DNA of 26,614 bases from JBEEOW01 sp041191405 (GCA_041191405.1 JBEEOW010000042.1:1-26614); one strand, 5' to 3'; positions 16,641 to 24,950 are shown, numbered from the stretch's first letter. Made by a program: numbers and translations. Notes: generated from the letters alone by a model not told the origin.

Positions 16641-18437
16641 CTTCCCTTTTTGTTGTTTTTTCAATTCTTCTTGTGCTTTCATGGCTTCTTCCATACGTTT
16701 CATGAATCCACCTTTTTTAGCTGAACCGCCACCTGCTGCGAATTTCTTACGATTTTCTTCCATTTTGGCTTTGATTTTATCTTCATCAACAAAATACTTG
16801 ATAATATATTGTTGAGCCATTGTAACTATGTTAGATACAAAATAATAGAATGTTAAACCTGCTGCATAAGAGTTAAGTACAAATGTGAACATGATTGGCA
16901 TTAAGTACGACATGGTTTTCATCGGTCCTTGTACTGTACTTACTTGGTTATTCATCCATGTGTAAGCTAAAGTTGATAATGTCATCATGATAGTGAACAA
17001 ACTCACATGTTGACCGTATCCTGGAATTTTGAATGGTAACGTGTAAACCGAATCAAAACTTGATAAATCATGTGCCCAAAGGAATGATTGTTGTCTTAAA
17101 TCAATCAAATTAGGGAAAAATGAGAACATAGCAATCAAGAATGGCGCTGAAAGAAGCATTGGTACACATCCACTTAATGGATTTACACCTACTTCTTGGT
17201 AAAGTTTCATACTTTCTTGTTGAATTTTGGTCATGTCGTCACCATATTTTTCTTTTAAAGCATCAGTTTCAGGTTTCATAACCCTCATTTTTGCCATAGA
17301 TAAATAAGATTTGTATGAAAGTGGTAATAAAACCAATTTCAACACCAACACTAATAAAATAATTACTAAACCGTAATTGCCAATTCCTTTAACTAACTCA
17401 AATACTGGATATACAAAATAACGGTTAATGTGTTTAATTACAGGCCAGCCTAAGTAAACGTTCTCTCCAAATGATTCACTAACACCATCAAGTTTTTTGA
17501 TGTCGTTGGGACCAAAATATAATTTTAAACTAGTTTTAGCTAATTGATTACTTGGTATTTGTAATTGAGCATCAAAGTTTTTAATTACAACAGAATCTTT
17601 TTCATCAGCTTTTTGCTTGATAGATGCTTTGGTAAATAAACCTTCATTTATAACACCTAAAACAAAGAATTTCGATTTAAAACTTACCCATCTAACTTTT
17701 TCTAATTCAGCTTTTTCTTCATCAAAACTCGATTCACTTAATTTATCAAACTCTTCGTCAGCTAAATAGTTAATTGTAGAAGTGATTTTTTGTTGAGCTA
17801 CATCTAACTCAGTACGAGATACTTTAGTAGATAAACTCAATACTGCTGCTTCGTTTGTTAAACTTCCTGCAGCTAATGAACTGTTAAAAGTATAATTTAC
17901 TTCATAGCTATTTTTATCTTTAAAAGAGAAAACATGTTCAATATATTCATTTGCTGAAATATTAGCTCTTAATGATAAAGAAGTTGCAGTTAAAGTTGGA
18001 GTATAAGTTAATTGCGAAAGATTAAATAAACCTGTTGGCGTAGGTATGCTTAATTCTAATTTTGAGTTGATTGAATCAGCTAAAATTAAAGCTTTACCAT
18101 CGTAAGTTTTGAAGTTTTTAAGTGTAACTAATTTTAATTTAGCACCTTGTGTGTTAAAGTCAATTTTTACAACTTCGTTTTCTAAACTAACAACTTGATT
18201 TGAATTGCCGATTGCAGAAGCAAATTTGCCAAAACGTTTTACAAGTAATTCTTTTTGTGCTGAATCAATTGCTGTTACAGCTTTTGCATTTTCAATTTTA
18301 GCTGCAGCTGGTGCTGATGTGCTAGTTTTTGGTTTCTCTGGAGTTTTTAATGTTTCAGGAGAAGGAGCCATAAACTGAAAATAGACAAATAAAAGTCCGG
18401 TAATCAGTAAAAGCCCAATGGTGGAATTTCTATCCAT
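16638..18437 (-). CDS. yidC: Membrane protein insertase YidC
   Basis: A 599-residue YidC/Oxa1/Alb3 insertase that places proteins in the inner membrane, alone or with Sec. Residues 1-25 are the first membrane span (STIGLLLITGLLFVYFQF). About 60-340 form the periplasmic P1 beta domain typical of Gram-negative YidC. The conserved insertase core follows from about 345: GNYGLVIILLVLVLKLVLLP, the cytoplasmic helical hairpin with KMRVMKPETDALKEKYGDD, then GCVPMLLSAPFLIAMFSFFP and two more spans (TMSYLMPIMFTFVLNSYAAG and LTFYYFVSNIVTMAQQY). The tail is lysine-rich (MKRMEEAMKAQEELKKQQKGK), as expected for ribosome contact. It starts 21 bases after pyrG, so the two are almost certainly co-transcribed. 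Confidence 0.97.
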   Translation of the reverse strand: MDRNSTIGLLLITGLLFVYFQFMAPSPETLKTPEKPKTSTSAPAAAKIENAKAVTAIDSAQKELLVKRFGKFASAIGNSNQVVSLENEVVKIDFNTQGAKLKLVTLKNFKTYDGKALILADSINSKLELSIPTPTGLFNLSQLTYTPTLTATSLSLRANISANEYIEHVFSFKDKNSYEVNYTFNSSLAAGSLTNEAAVLSLSTKVSRTELDVAQQKITSTINYLADEEFDKLSESSFDEEKAELEKVRWVSFKSKFFVLGVINEGLFTKASIKQKADEKDSVVIKNFDAQLQIPSNQLAKTSLKLYFGPNDIKKLDGVSESFGENVYLGWPVIKHINRYFVYPVFELVKGIGNYGLVIILLVLVLKLVLLPLSYKSYLSMAKMRVMKPETDALKEKYGDDMTKIQQESMKLYQEVGVNPLSGCVPMLLSAPFLIAMFSFFPNLIDLRQQSFLWAHDLSSFDSVYTLPFKIPGYGQHVSLFTIMMTLSTLAYTWMNNQVSTVQGPMKTMSYLMPIMFTFVLNSYAAGLTFYYFVSNIVTMAQQYIIKYFVDEDKIKAKMEENRKKFAAGGGSAKKGGFMKRMEEAMKAQEELKKQQKGK

Positions 18438-18458
18438 TTTTTGGTTGTTCTTAAATTA

Positions 18459-20084
18459 TTAGTTAATTTTTTTAGAATAGTCTCTTGCAGCTTTCACAAA
18501 TTTCACAAACAAAGGATGTGGAGCTAAAACTGTACTTTTTAATTCAGGGTGAAATTGTGCACCTACAAACCATGGGTGGTCTTTTAACTCAACAATTTCA
18601 ACTAAACCTGAATCTGGATTTAAACCTGAAGCAATCATTCCGTTGGCTTCGTATTGCGCAAGGAATTGATTATTAAATTCATAACGGTGTCGGTGACGCT
18701 CAGAAATTTTAGTTTTACCGTACACATTATATGCTTTTGTTCCTTTTTTGATATCACATGGGTAAGCACCTAAACGCATTGTTCCACCTTTTAATGTGAT
18801 ATTTTTTTGGTCTTCCATCATTGCAATTACAGGGTATGGCGTTTCTGGATTCATCTCGAAAGAGGCAGCACCTTGTAATTTTAACACATTGCGAGCAAAC
18901 TCAACAACTGCACATTGCATTCCTAAACAAATTCCAAAGAAAGGAATTTTGTTTTCTCTTACATATTTAATTGCATTGATTTTACCTTCAATTCCACGCT
19001 CACCAAAACCTGGAGCAACCAAAATACCGTCAATATTTTTGAAAGTATTAACAATAGTTTCTTCATTTAATGTTTCAGAAGAAATCCATTTTAAGTTTAC
19101 TTTGGTTTCGTTTTCGGCACCAGCATGAATAAATGCCTCAGCGATAGATTTATATGCGTCTTTTAATTCAACATATTTACCAACTAAACCAATGTTTACT
19201 TCGTCTGTTGGGTTTTTAAGTCTGCCTAAAAATTCTTTCCAAGAATCTAATTCTGGTTCACCTTTAGCTGGAAGTTTTAACTTGCTAATAACACGCTCGT
19301 CAAGTTTTTCTTTACGCATTAATAGTGGCACATCGTAAATAGTATCAGCATCCATCGCCTCAATTACAGAGTTGATAGATACGTTACAGAATTGAGCAAC
19401 TTTTTTACGAATATCAGCTGGAAGAGGATGTTCTGTTCTACAAACCAAAATATCAGGTTGAATTCCTGATTCAGAAAGTTGTTTTACAGAGTGTTGTGTT
19501 GGTTTTGTTTTTAATTCACCAGCACTTTTTAAGTAAGGAACCAATGTTAAGTGCACAACTAAACCGTTGTTTGCTCCTAATTCCCATTTTAATTGACGAA
19601 CAGCCTCCACAAATGGAAGTGATTCAATATCTCCAACACAACCGCCGATTTCAGTGATAATGATATCATAATCACCAGTTTCGCCAAGAAGTGTAATATT
19701 TCTTTTAATTTCGTCTGTAATGTGAGGTACAACTTGAACTGTTTTTCCTAAAAAAGCACCTTCACGCTCACGAGTTATTACGGTATTATAAATTCTACCA
19801 GTAGTTACGTTGTTAGCTTGCGATGTAGGAATGTTAAGAAAACGTTCGTAGTGACCAAGGTCAAGGTCAGTTTCGGCTCCATCTTCAGTTACATAACATT
19901 CGCCATGCTCATAAGGATTAAGCGTTCCTGGGTCAATGTTAAGATATGGGTCGAATTTTTGTATCGTAACTCTATAACCTCGAGCTTGTAATAATTTTGC
20001 AAGTGATGCTGCTATTATACCTTTTCCGAGTGAGGAAGTAACTCCACCAGTTACAAATACATACTTTACATTATTGGAGGTCAT
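18459..20084 (-). CDS. pyrG: CTP synthase
   Basis: A 541-residue cytosolic enzyme making CTP from UTP, ATP and glutamine. The N-terminal amidoligase domain (about 1-270) has the P-loop GGVTSSLGKGI (13-23), KFDPYLNIDPGTLNP (43-57) and EDGAETDLDLGHYERF (67-82). The C-terminal class I glutamine amidotransferase domain has the nucleophile C386 in FFGICLGMQ and the H512/E514 pair in AQFHPELKS. All key residues are present and the length is normal. It begins at ATG 20082-20084 with a good -7 element 34-41 bases upstream, and heads a pyrG-yidC transcription unit. Confidence 0.98.
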   Translation of the reverse strand: MTSNNVKYVFVTGGVTSSLGKGIIAASLAKLLQARGYRVTIQKFDPYLNIDPGTLNPYEHGECYVTEDGAETDLDLGHYERFLNIPTSQANNVTTGRIYNTVITREREGAFLGKTVQVVPHITDEIKRNITLLGETGDYDIIITEIGGCVGDIESLPFVEAVRQLKWELGANNGLVVHLTLVPYLKSAGELKTKPTQHSVKQLSESGIQPDILVCRTEHPLPADIRKKVAQFCNVSINSVIEAMDADTIYDVPLLMRKEKLDERVISKLKLPAKGEPELDSWKEFLGRLKNPTDEVNIGLVGKYVELKDAYKSIAEAFIHAGAENETKVNLKWISSETLNEETIVNTFKNIDGILVAPGFGERGIEGKINAIKYVRENKIPFFGICLGMQCAVVEFARNVLKLQGAASFEMNPETPYPVIAMMEDQKNITLKGGTMRLGAYPCDIKKGTKAYNVYGKTKISERHRHRYEFNNQFLAQYEANGMIASGLNPDSGLVEIVELKDHPWFVGAQFHPELKSTVLAPHPLFVKFVKAARDYSKKIN

Positions 20085-20117
20085 AAACTAAGCCTAATTT
20101 TATCAAATTACAGCTGA

Positions 20118-20125
20118 CAAAGTTA
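20118..20125 (-). promoter_or_regulatory. Candidate -7 element for pyrG-yidC
   Basis: The minus strand reads TAACTTTG followed by TC, an exact TAnnTTTG match 34-41 bases upstream of the pyrG ATG. No TTG is at the normal -33 distance. Confidence 0.5.
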
Positions 20126-20349
20126 ATAAAAAATGGCAATTAAACTAAATAATTGTGTTTTTGAAGAGATATTTAAGTAATAAATATTTATTCAAAATCG
20201 TTTATGTACTTATTGGTTTAAACAAAAAACTTCGTAATGAAACTGTTTTATGGTTTGAAAATTAGATTATTAACAATTCAATGCTTTAGTTTTAACTTTG
20301 AATGAACAATAAAGTTTTTATAAATTAAATATTTACTCAATGTTTTATA

Positions 20350-20357
20350 TAAATTTG
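20350..20357 (+). promoter_or_regulatory. Candidate -7 element for lgt
   Basis: TAAATTTG fits TAnnTTTG and ends 24 bases before the ATG. A second match, TAACTTTG at 20293-20300, is an alternative or additional start. Confidence 0.4.
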
Positions 20358-20381
20358 ACATCTAAATAACTTAGAATTACT

Positions 20382-21200
20382 ATGGATTTATTATTAGCTA
20401 TTAATTGGAATGTTGACCCTGAAATTTTTGGAATTGGTTCATTAAGTATCCGTTGGTACGGATTAACTTGGGCATTGTCATTTTTATTAGGTCAATATGT
20501 GATTACTAAGTTTTATTTAATTGATGGAAGAACTGAAAAAGAAGTAGATAATTTAGCTATTTATATCATTTTGGGTTCAATACTTGGAGCAAGAATTGGT
20601 CACTGTTTATTTTATGGATACGATGCCGCTTTAGGGTATAATCCATATTTGAGAAATCCATTTGATATTTTAAAAATTTGGGAAGGTGGTTTGGCTTCTC
20701 ACGGTGGTGGATTTGGTGTATTTTTAGCAATGTGGTTATATGTGCGTAAAACCCAAGGAATTAGCTTCTTATGGTTAGCTGATAGAGTTTCGGTAATCAC
20801 TTTACTTTCAGGAGCTTTGATTAGATTTGGTAATTTAATGAATTCTGAAATTGTAGGAAAAGCTACAGATTTACCATGGGGATTTAACTTTTTACAATTA
20901 AATGAAAATCCTGTAATTACACGTCACCCTGCACAATTATATGAATCAATTACTTGTGTAATAATGTTTGTGATTTTGTTGTGGGCATATTACAAAACTG
21001 ATATTAAGCAATTTGAAGGCAGAATGTTTAGTATATTTTTGATTTGGGTTTTTGCACTTCGTTTCTGTTATGAGTTTTTAAAAGAAAATCAAGCTGATTT
21101 CGAGAGTTCATTAACCTTAAATATGGGGCAAATTTTAAGTATCCCTATGGTTTTAGCTGGTGTGTTTTTGTTGGTTAATTCGTTTAGGAAAAAGGCGTAA
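20382..21200 (+). CDS. lgt: Prolipoprotein diacylglyceryl transferase
   Basis: A 272-residue inner membrane enzyme that moves diacylglycerol from phosphatidylglycerol to the lipobox cysteine of prolipoproteins, the first step of lipoprotein maturation (substrates would include the lipoprotein encoded at 2567-3637). Seven hydrophobic segments are visible. Family motifs are present: IRWYGLTWALSF near 23-34, GSILGARIGHCLFY near 64-77, GGLASHGGGFGVF near 105-117, the lgt signature region RFGNLMNSEIVG near 147-158, and RHPAQLYES near 180-188. R147 and the HGG segment match catalytic positions known in the family. The stop is followed at once by a heptad array. Confidence 0.96.
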   Translation: MDLLLAINWNVDPEIFGIGSLSIRWYGLTWALSFLLGQYVITKFYLIDGRTEKEVDNLAIYIILGSILGARIGHCLFYGYDAALGYNPYLRNPFDILKIWEGGLASHGGGFGVFLAMWLYVRKTQGISFLWLADRVSVITLLSGALIRFGNLMNSEIVGKATDLPWGFNFLQLNENPVITRHPAQLYESITCVIMFVILLWAYYKTDIKQFEGRMFSIFLIWVFALRFCYEFLKENQADFESSLTLNMGQILSIPMVLAGVFLLVNSFRKKA

Positions 21201-21203
21201 AGT

Positions 21204-21245
21204 AAGTCTTGAGTATAAGGTACAGAGTACTGAGTACAGAGATTT
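21204..21245. repeat. Heptad-repeat array after lgt
   Basis: Units AAGTCTT (21204), GAGTATA (21211), AGGTACA (21218), GAGTACT (21225), GAGTACA (21232) and GAGATTT (21239) run in 7-base register, starting 3 bases after the lgt TAA. It is a single arm. GTACTGAGTAC gives a small internal palindrome. Confidence 0.7.
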
Positions 21246-21262
21246 AATTATAATGAATTAAC

Positions 21263-21970
21263 TTGAAAAGATTTATAACTATATTATCGATATTTTTTTT
21301 AATTGTTGCAAACTGTTTTGCGCAGAATATCAATAGTAAAAAACCATTACAAAGTAGATATACAAATTGGATGAATATTGAATATCTAAATTGTTTAAAA
21401 TCACAGTTACCTTGTGAAGGTGAAAAATCAAAAGAATATTTTTTAATCAGCTTAGATTCAACTAATAAATTTGTTTTGATGTATGACGGAAGTGCAAATA
21501 ATGACTACAATCGCTATGATTTTAATTTAGTTACAAAAACAAATTTTGAAATTTATAGCAAACAATATTCACAATCATTGATGGACGACACCATTACAAT
21601 TATTGGTCAAATAAAAATTAAAAATGACACTTTATTTTTTATAGAATCTTCAGGGAAATTGTCAAAATTTATTTATTATAGTTCTGGTGACAATGATAGT
21701 TATTTTAAGGAACATATAAAATTGCTAAACTTTGAATTGAAAGTTAGAGGTTATGATAAATTGGATGAAATATTACATTCAGACAGTTTGAAATGTTGGT
21801 GTAATTGGGAACTTGATGGAGGATTAAATATAATTTTTAGTCCGAAAAAAGATTGGATACTTGAAAAGAAAGAAAATGAACTTTTTATTTATGAATGGAC
21901 AAATCCTCCTCATGAAAAAACTATTGACTTAAAAATTAAGAAAAAATTAGTTAGAAAGTTTAAATGGTAG
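21263..21970 (+). CDS. Exported protein of unknown function
   Basis: A 235-residue protein I do not recognise. The frame begins at a TTG (21263) because the upstream ATG is followed within two codons by a stop. Choosing it gives a complete signal peptide, KRFITILSIFFLIVANCFAQ, cleaved at about residue 20-21; the first internal ATG would destroy that signal. The mature part has a WMNIEYLNCLKSQLPCEGEKSKEYF segment near 32-56 with two cysteines, and another pair of cysteines in LKCWCNWELDGG near 178. Alternating beta strands suggest a small periplasmic or surface domain. The GC content is even lower than that of the neighbouring lgt gene. No standard family can be assigned. Confidence 0.65.
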   Translation: MKRFITILSIFFLIVANCFAQNINSKKPLQSRYTNWMNIEYLNCLKSQLPCEGEKSKEYFLISLDSTNKFVLMYDGSANNDYNRYDFNLVTKTNFEIYSKQYSQSLMDDTITIIGQIKIKNDTLFFIESSGKLSKFIYYSSGDNDSYFKEHIKLLNFELKVRGYDKLDEILHSDSLKCWCNWELDGGLNIIFSPKKDWILEKKENELFIYEWTNPPHEKTIDLKIKKKLVRKFKW

Positions 21971-22020
21971 AATGATACTAGTATGTAAATTGAAGTTATT
22001 ATTTTTCTAAATTTTTCAAA

Positions 22021-22494
22021 ATGGCTATCAAATCAAAATACTTGAAATTGCTTTTGTGGTTGAAATTAATTTCAAGAAAAAACTATAGTTTTAATGAAGA
22101 TAATGAAATACTTTTTTCAAGATTGTATGATAAAGTGCAATACGATGATGGCTCAAATATGAAAGACCAATATGATTCATATTTAGATTATTACGGAAAT
22201 TTTTATTTGAATAAGTTTATGATTTCTCCAAGCCGAAATTTAAAATATGCAACAAGTATTTTAGGAGAAGTATTTGAGTTATCTAATTCTAAAGTATTGA
22301 AAATTACTGTTAGAAATAATTTCATTTTCCCAATATTATTAATTTTATGTGTAGTAATTTTTGTTGGTTCTAAAATCTATTTTATTCAATTATTGTATTT
22401 ATACATATTAATAATTCCCATTTTTATTGTTGATATAATGTTAACCGAAAATAGAGCAATTGTTTTTTATAGATTGATGGATAAACTTATTTAA
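22021..22494 (+). CDS. Small membrane protein of unknown function
   Basis: A 157-residue protein with a soluble N-terminal part (about 1-98) and two hydrophobic segments near the C-terminus (FIFPILLILCVVIFVGSKIY, about 101-120, and LLYLYILIIPIFIVDIML, about 124-141). The N-terminal half is rich in tyrosine and aspartate (QYDDGSNMKDQYDSYLDYYG). It lies 50 bases after the preceding exported-protein gene on the same strand, so they may be co-transcribed. I recognise no family, and the lack of motifs plus high AT content would also fit recently acquired or fast-evolving sequence. Confidence 0.6.
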   Translation: MAIKSKYLKLLLWLKLISRKNYSFNEDNEILFSRLYDKVQYDDGSNMKDQYDSYLDYYGNFYLNKFMISPSRNLKYATSILGEVFELSNSKVLKITVRNNFIFPILLILCVVIFVGSKIYFIQLLYLYILIIPIFIVDIMLTENRAIVFYRLMDKLI

Positions 22495-22578
22495 ATTTTT
22501 ATTGGCTTTCTTTTTTCCAAACAATTTTTATTTCAAAAAAATATCAAGCATCTTTATATTCCAAAACCATAAACTTTT

Positions 22579-23733
22579 ATGCCTAAAATATTAATCATTG
22601 ACGACGAGAAAAGTATCCGTTTTACACTTCGTGAAATTTTGGAATACGAAAAATATGTAATCGAAGAAGCCAAAGATGGTGAAGAAGGTTATCAATTGAT
22701 TGCCAATAATCACTACGATTTAATATTATGTGATATTAAAATGCCTAAAATGGATGGTTTGGAATTACTTGAAAAAGTAGCTGACCTAGATAAGGATTTG
22801 ACTATCATTATGATGTCGGCACATGGTAATATTGAAACGGCTGTGGAAGCTACCAAAAAAGGTGCATTCGATTTTATTGCAAAACCTATCGATTTAAATA
22901 GACTTTTAATTACACTTAAAAATGCACTTGAACGCAAAACTTTAGTTACAGAAACCAAAGTTTTAAAACAAAAAATTGCAAATAAGTGTCAAATTGTTGG
23001 TGAATCTGAGGCTATTAAACAAGTATTAGCCGACATTGAAAAAATTGCTCCAACTGAAGCTCGTGTATTTATTACTGGTCCGAATGGTGCAGGTAAAGAG
23101 TTAGTTGCTAAAGAAGTACACGAAAAAAGTAATCGAAAACAATTTCCTTTAGTTGAAGTTAATTGTGCAGCTATTCCTTCTGAGTTGATTGAAAGTGAAC
23201 TGTTTGGACACGAAAAAGGGGCTTTCACTTCGGCTATAAAACAACGAATTGGTAAGTTTGAGCAAGCCGATGGTGGTACTTTGTTTTTAGATGAAATAGG
23301 GGATATGTCGCTTTCGGCACAAGCAAAAGTGTTGCGTGCTTTACAAGAAAAAAAGATTACTCGTGTAGGTGGCGAAAAAGAAATTGCTGTGAATGTGAGG
23401 GTTTTGGCTGCAACTAATAAAGATTTAAAACTTGAAATTGAAAAAGGAAATTTTAGGGAAGATTTATATCATCGTTTGAGTGTGATAGTGATAAAAGTAC
23501 CTTCACTTGACCAACGTAAATCTGACATTCCATTATTGATAGAAAAGTTTTTAAATGATATTGCCATTGAATACGGTACTAAACCTAAAACTATTCAAAA
23601 TGATGCCGTGAAATTATTAATGGATAGAAGTTGGACAGGTAATATCCGTGAATTACGTAACGTTGTTGAGCGTTTAGTAATTCTTGGCGAAGAAAAAATC
23701 TCTGCTGAAAATGTAAAACAATACGTGCTTTAG
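22579..23733 (+). CDS. Sigma-54-type response regulator (NtrC family) without a DNA-binding domain
   Basis: A 384-residue cytosolic regulator. Residues 1-120 are a receiver domain with D8/D9, the phosphoacceptor D52 (LILCDIKMPKMDG), S79 and K101 (FIAKPID). Residues about 138-370 form the sigma-54 activator AAA+ domain: Walker A GPNGAGKE (166-173), Walker B GGTLFLDEIG (231-240) and FREDLYHRLSV with the arginine finger region. The loop that contacts sigma-54 reads GAFTSA (213-218) instead of the usual GAFTGA. The protein ends at QYVL just after sensor II and lacks the C-terminal Fis-type helix-turn-helix, so it cannot bind an enhancer in the normal way. The potassium channel gene follows after only 9 bases. 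No partner histidine kinase is in the window. Confidence 0.93.
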   Translation: MPKILIIDDEKSIRFTLREILEYEKYVIEEAKDGEEGYQLIANNHYDLILCDIKMPKMDGLELLEKVADLDKDLTIIMMSAHGNIETAVEATKKGAFDFIAKPIDLNRLLITLKNALERKTLVTETKVLKQKIANKCQIVGESEAIKQVLADIEKIAPTEARVFITGPNGAGKELVAKEVHEKSNRKQFPLVEVNCAAIPSELIESELFGHEKGAFTSAIKQRIGKFEQADGGTLFLDEIGDMSLSAQAKVLRALQEKKITRVGGEKEIAVNVRVLAATNKDLKLEIEKGNFREDLYHRLSVIVIKVPSLDQRKSDIPLLIEKFLNDIAIEYGTKPKTIQNDAVKLLMDRSWTGNIRELRNVVERLVILGEEKISAENVKQYVL

Positions 23734-23742
23734 TATTTGACA

Positions 23743-24681
23743 ATGAAACACTTGCTTACAAAACCAGAAGCTGATTTAGGTTTTGGTAATAAAACCACCC
23801 AAGAATCTCCTGAAAGGTTTATCAATAAAGATGGCTCTTTTAATATTGTGCGTAAAGGAGTTCAACACTACAGATTAATTAACATTTATAGCAATTTAAT
23901 TGCTATGTCGTGGTTTAAATTCGGGATTATTGTAATTCTGTATTATACCACTGTTAACCTGTTTTTTACATTTTTATACTTATTGGTTGGGGTGCATCAT
24001 TTGTCGGGCATTGAAGGAAATTCCTTTATTGACAAATTTTTGGATGCATTTTTCTTTTCTGCACAAACCTTAACAACAGTTGGTTATGGTAGAATTAGTC
24101 CTGAAGGCTTACCAGCGAATATTGTTGCTTCGCTTGAAGCATTGTTGGGTGTATTGGTTTTAGCAATTGCTACAGGTGTTTGTTACGGACGATTTGCTAA
24201 ACCTAATGCCAGAATTGCATTTAGTAAAAATATGATAATTGCACCTTACCAGGATGTAACAGCATTGGAATTCAAAATTGCTAATTTACGTAATAATCAG
24301 TTAATTGATGTAGAAGTGATTTTAAATTACTCTTATTTAGAAACCAATAAAGAAGGCAATAGAATTAGGAAATACAAAACTCTTGAACTTGAAAGAAGTA
24401 GTGTTAATTTCTTCCCTCTGAGCTGGACAATAGTTCACCCAATCAATGAGGATAGTCCACTTTGGGAAGTTTCTGAAGGTGAATTAGCATATTTGGATGC
24501 CGAATTTATGATTTTAATTAAAGCCGTTGATGATACTTTTGCTCAACAAGTGCATGTGCGTTCGTCATACAAATTCAATGAAATAATTTTTAATGCTAAG
24601 TTCAACTCAATTTTTGACAAAGTTGAAAATGGACAAATTATTTTAGAGTTAGATAGAATTGATGAATTTCAGAAACTTTAG
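23743..24681 (+). CDS. Inward-rectifier potassium channel (KirBac type)
   Basis: A 312-residue tetrameric potassium channel of the prokaryotic Kir family. The N-terminal part (RKGVQHYRLINIYSNLIAMSW) holds the amphipathic slide helix. TM1 spans about 55-83; the pore helix and the selectivity filter TVGYG lie at 112-116; TM2 (SLEALLGVLVLAIATGVCYG) spans about 130-149. Residues about 155-312 are the cytoplasmic beta-rich Kir domain (ARIAFSKNMIIAPYQD, then LTWTIVHPI-like SWTIVHPINEDSPL). The frame opens at a TTG (23737), but the ATG at 23743 is a better start and sits 9 bases after the response regulator stop, so the two are probably co-transcribed. Family knowledge supports gating by lipids or ions at the cytoplasmic domain. 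Confidence 0.93.
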   Translation: MKHLLTKPEADLGFGNKTTQESPERFINKDGSFNIVRKGVQHYRLINIYSNLIAMSWFKFGIIVILYYTTVNLFFTFLYLLVGVHHLSGIEGNSFIDKFLDAFFFSAQTLTTVGYGRISPEGLPANIVASLEALLGVLVLAIATGVCYGRFAKPNARIAFSKNMIIAPYQDVTALEFKIANLRNNQLIDVEVILNYSYLETNKEGNRIRKYKTLELERSSVNFFPLSWTIVHPINEDSPLWEVSEGELAYLDAEFMILIKAVDDTFAQQVHVRSSYKFNEIIFNAKFNSIFDKVENGQIILELDRIDEFQKL

Positions 24682-24706
24682 TTTTCAGTAATCAGTTATC
24701 AGTTTG
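24679..24706. repeat. Heptad-repeat array at the Kir gene stop codon
   Basis: TAGTTTT (24679, containing the stop codon), CAGTAAT (24686), CAGTTAT (24693) and CAGTTTG (24700) run in 7-base register and pass directly into a palindromic terminator. Confidence 0.6.
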
Positions 24707-24709
24707 TAG

Positions 24710-24733
24710 AGACGTGGTATGCCACGTCTTTTT
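24710..24733 (+). terminator. Terminator-like palindrome after the Kir gene
   Basis: AGACGTGG and CCACGTCT pair perfectly around a TATG loop, followed by five T residues. The stem is GC-rich in an AT-rich context. The wider sequence GTAGAGACG-palindrome-CGTCT has the look of dispersed palindromes known from other genomes. Confidence 0.75.
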
Positions 24734-24798
24734 AAATCAAATTTCCATACTTTATTTATGTTTACAATATTATATATAAATCTGTTTTTCTTTCCTTA

Positions 24799-24872
24799 GG
24801 AAAAGTGTGTTTTGATACATTTTTTCCATTGAAAAAGTGTGTTATGTTACATTTTTTCAATGGAAAAAGTGT
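24799..24872. promoter_or_regulatory. Cluster of five alternating decamer half-sites, probable operator array
   Basis: Half-sites are GGAAAAGTGT (24799-24808), ACATTTTTTC (24817-24826), GAAAAAGTGT (24831-24840), ACATTTTTTC (24849-24858) and GAAAAAGTGT (24863-24872). Orientation alternates and spacers are exactly 8, 4, 8 and 4 bases, giving a 32-base repeat period (about three helical turns). The central part forms a 15-base inverted repeat, CCATTGAAAAAGTGT with ACATTTTTTCAATGG (24826-24863). It lies 185-258 bases upstream of bioA. Confidence 0.6.
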
Positions 24873-24950
24873 AATATTAGCAAATTTCGCCAAGAATCGT
24901 GGTTGAAAAATGTACCATTGTATGCGGTGAATAATATATTTTAGATATTT

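Larger units (their letters stand above)
20085..20381. other. Divergent intergenic region between pyrG and lgt
   Basis: This 297-base region has no visible gene or strong hairpin. It contains -7-like elements on both strands: CAAAGTTA on the plus strand at 20118-20125 (for pyrG), TAACTTTG at 20293-20300 and TAAATTTG at 20350-20357 (for lgt). Confidence 0.5.

Noticed and set aside
18485..19128. Plus-strand open frames within pyrG
   Set aside because: They are antisense to conserved CTP synthase motifs and have no protein-like features.
22713..23228. Two minus-strand open frames
   Set aside because: They lie inside the well-supported response regulator gene and show no domain or signal of their own.
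23737..23742. TTG start for the Kir channel gene
   Set aside because: An ATG two codons downstream (23743) is a stronger start.
24759..24770. BirA operator for bioA (GTTTACAA)
   Set aside because: Only one half-site is present and the required inverted partner at a fixed distance is missing.
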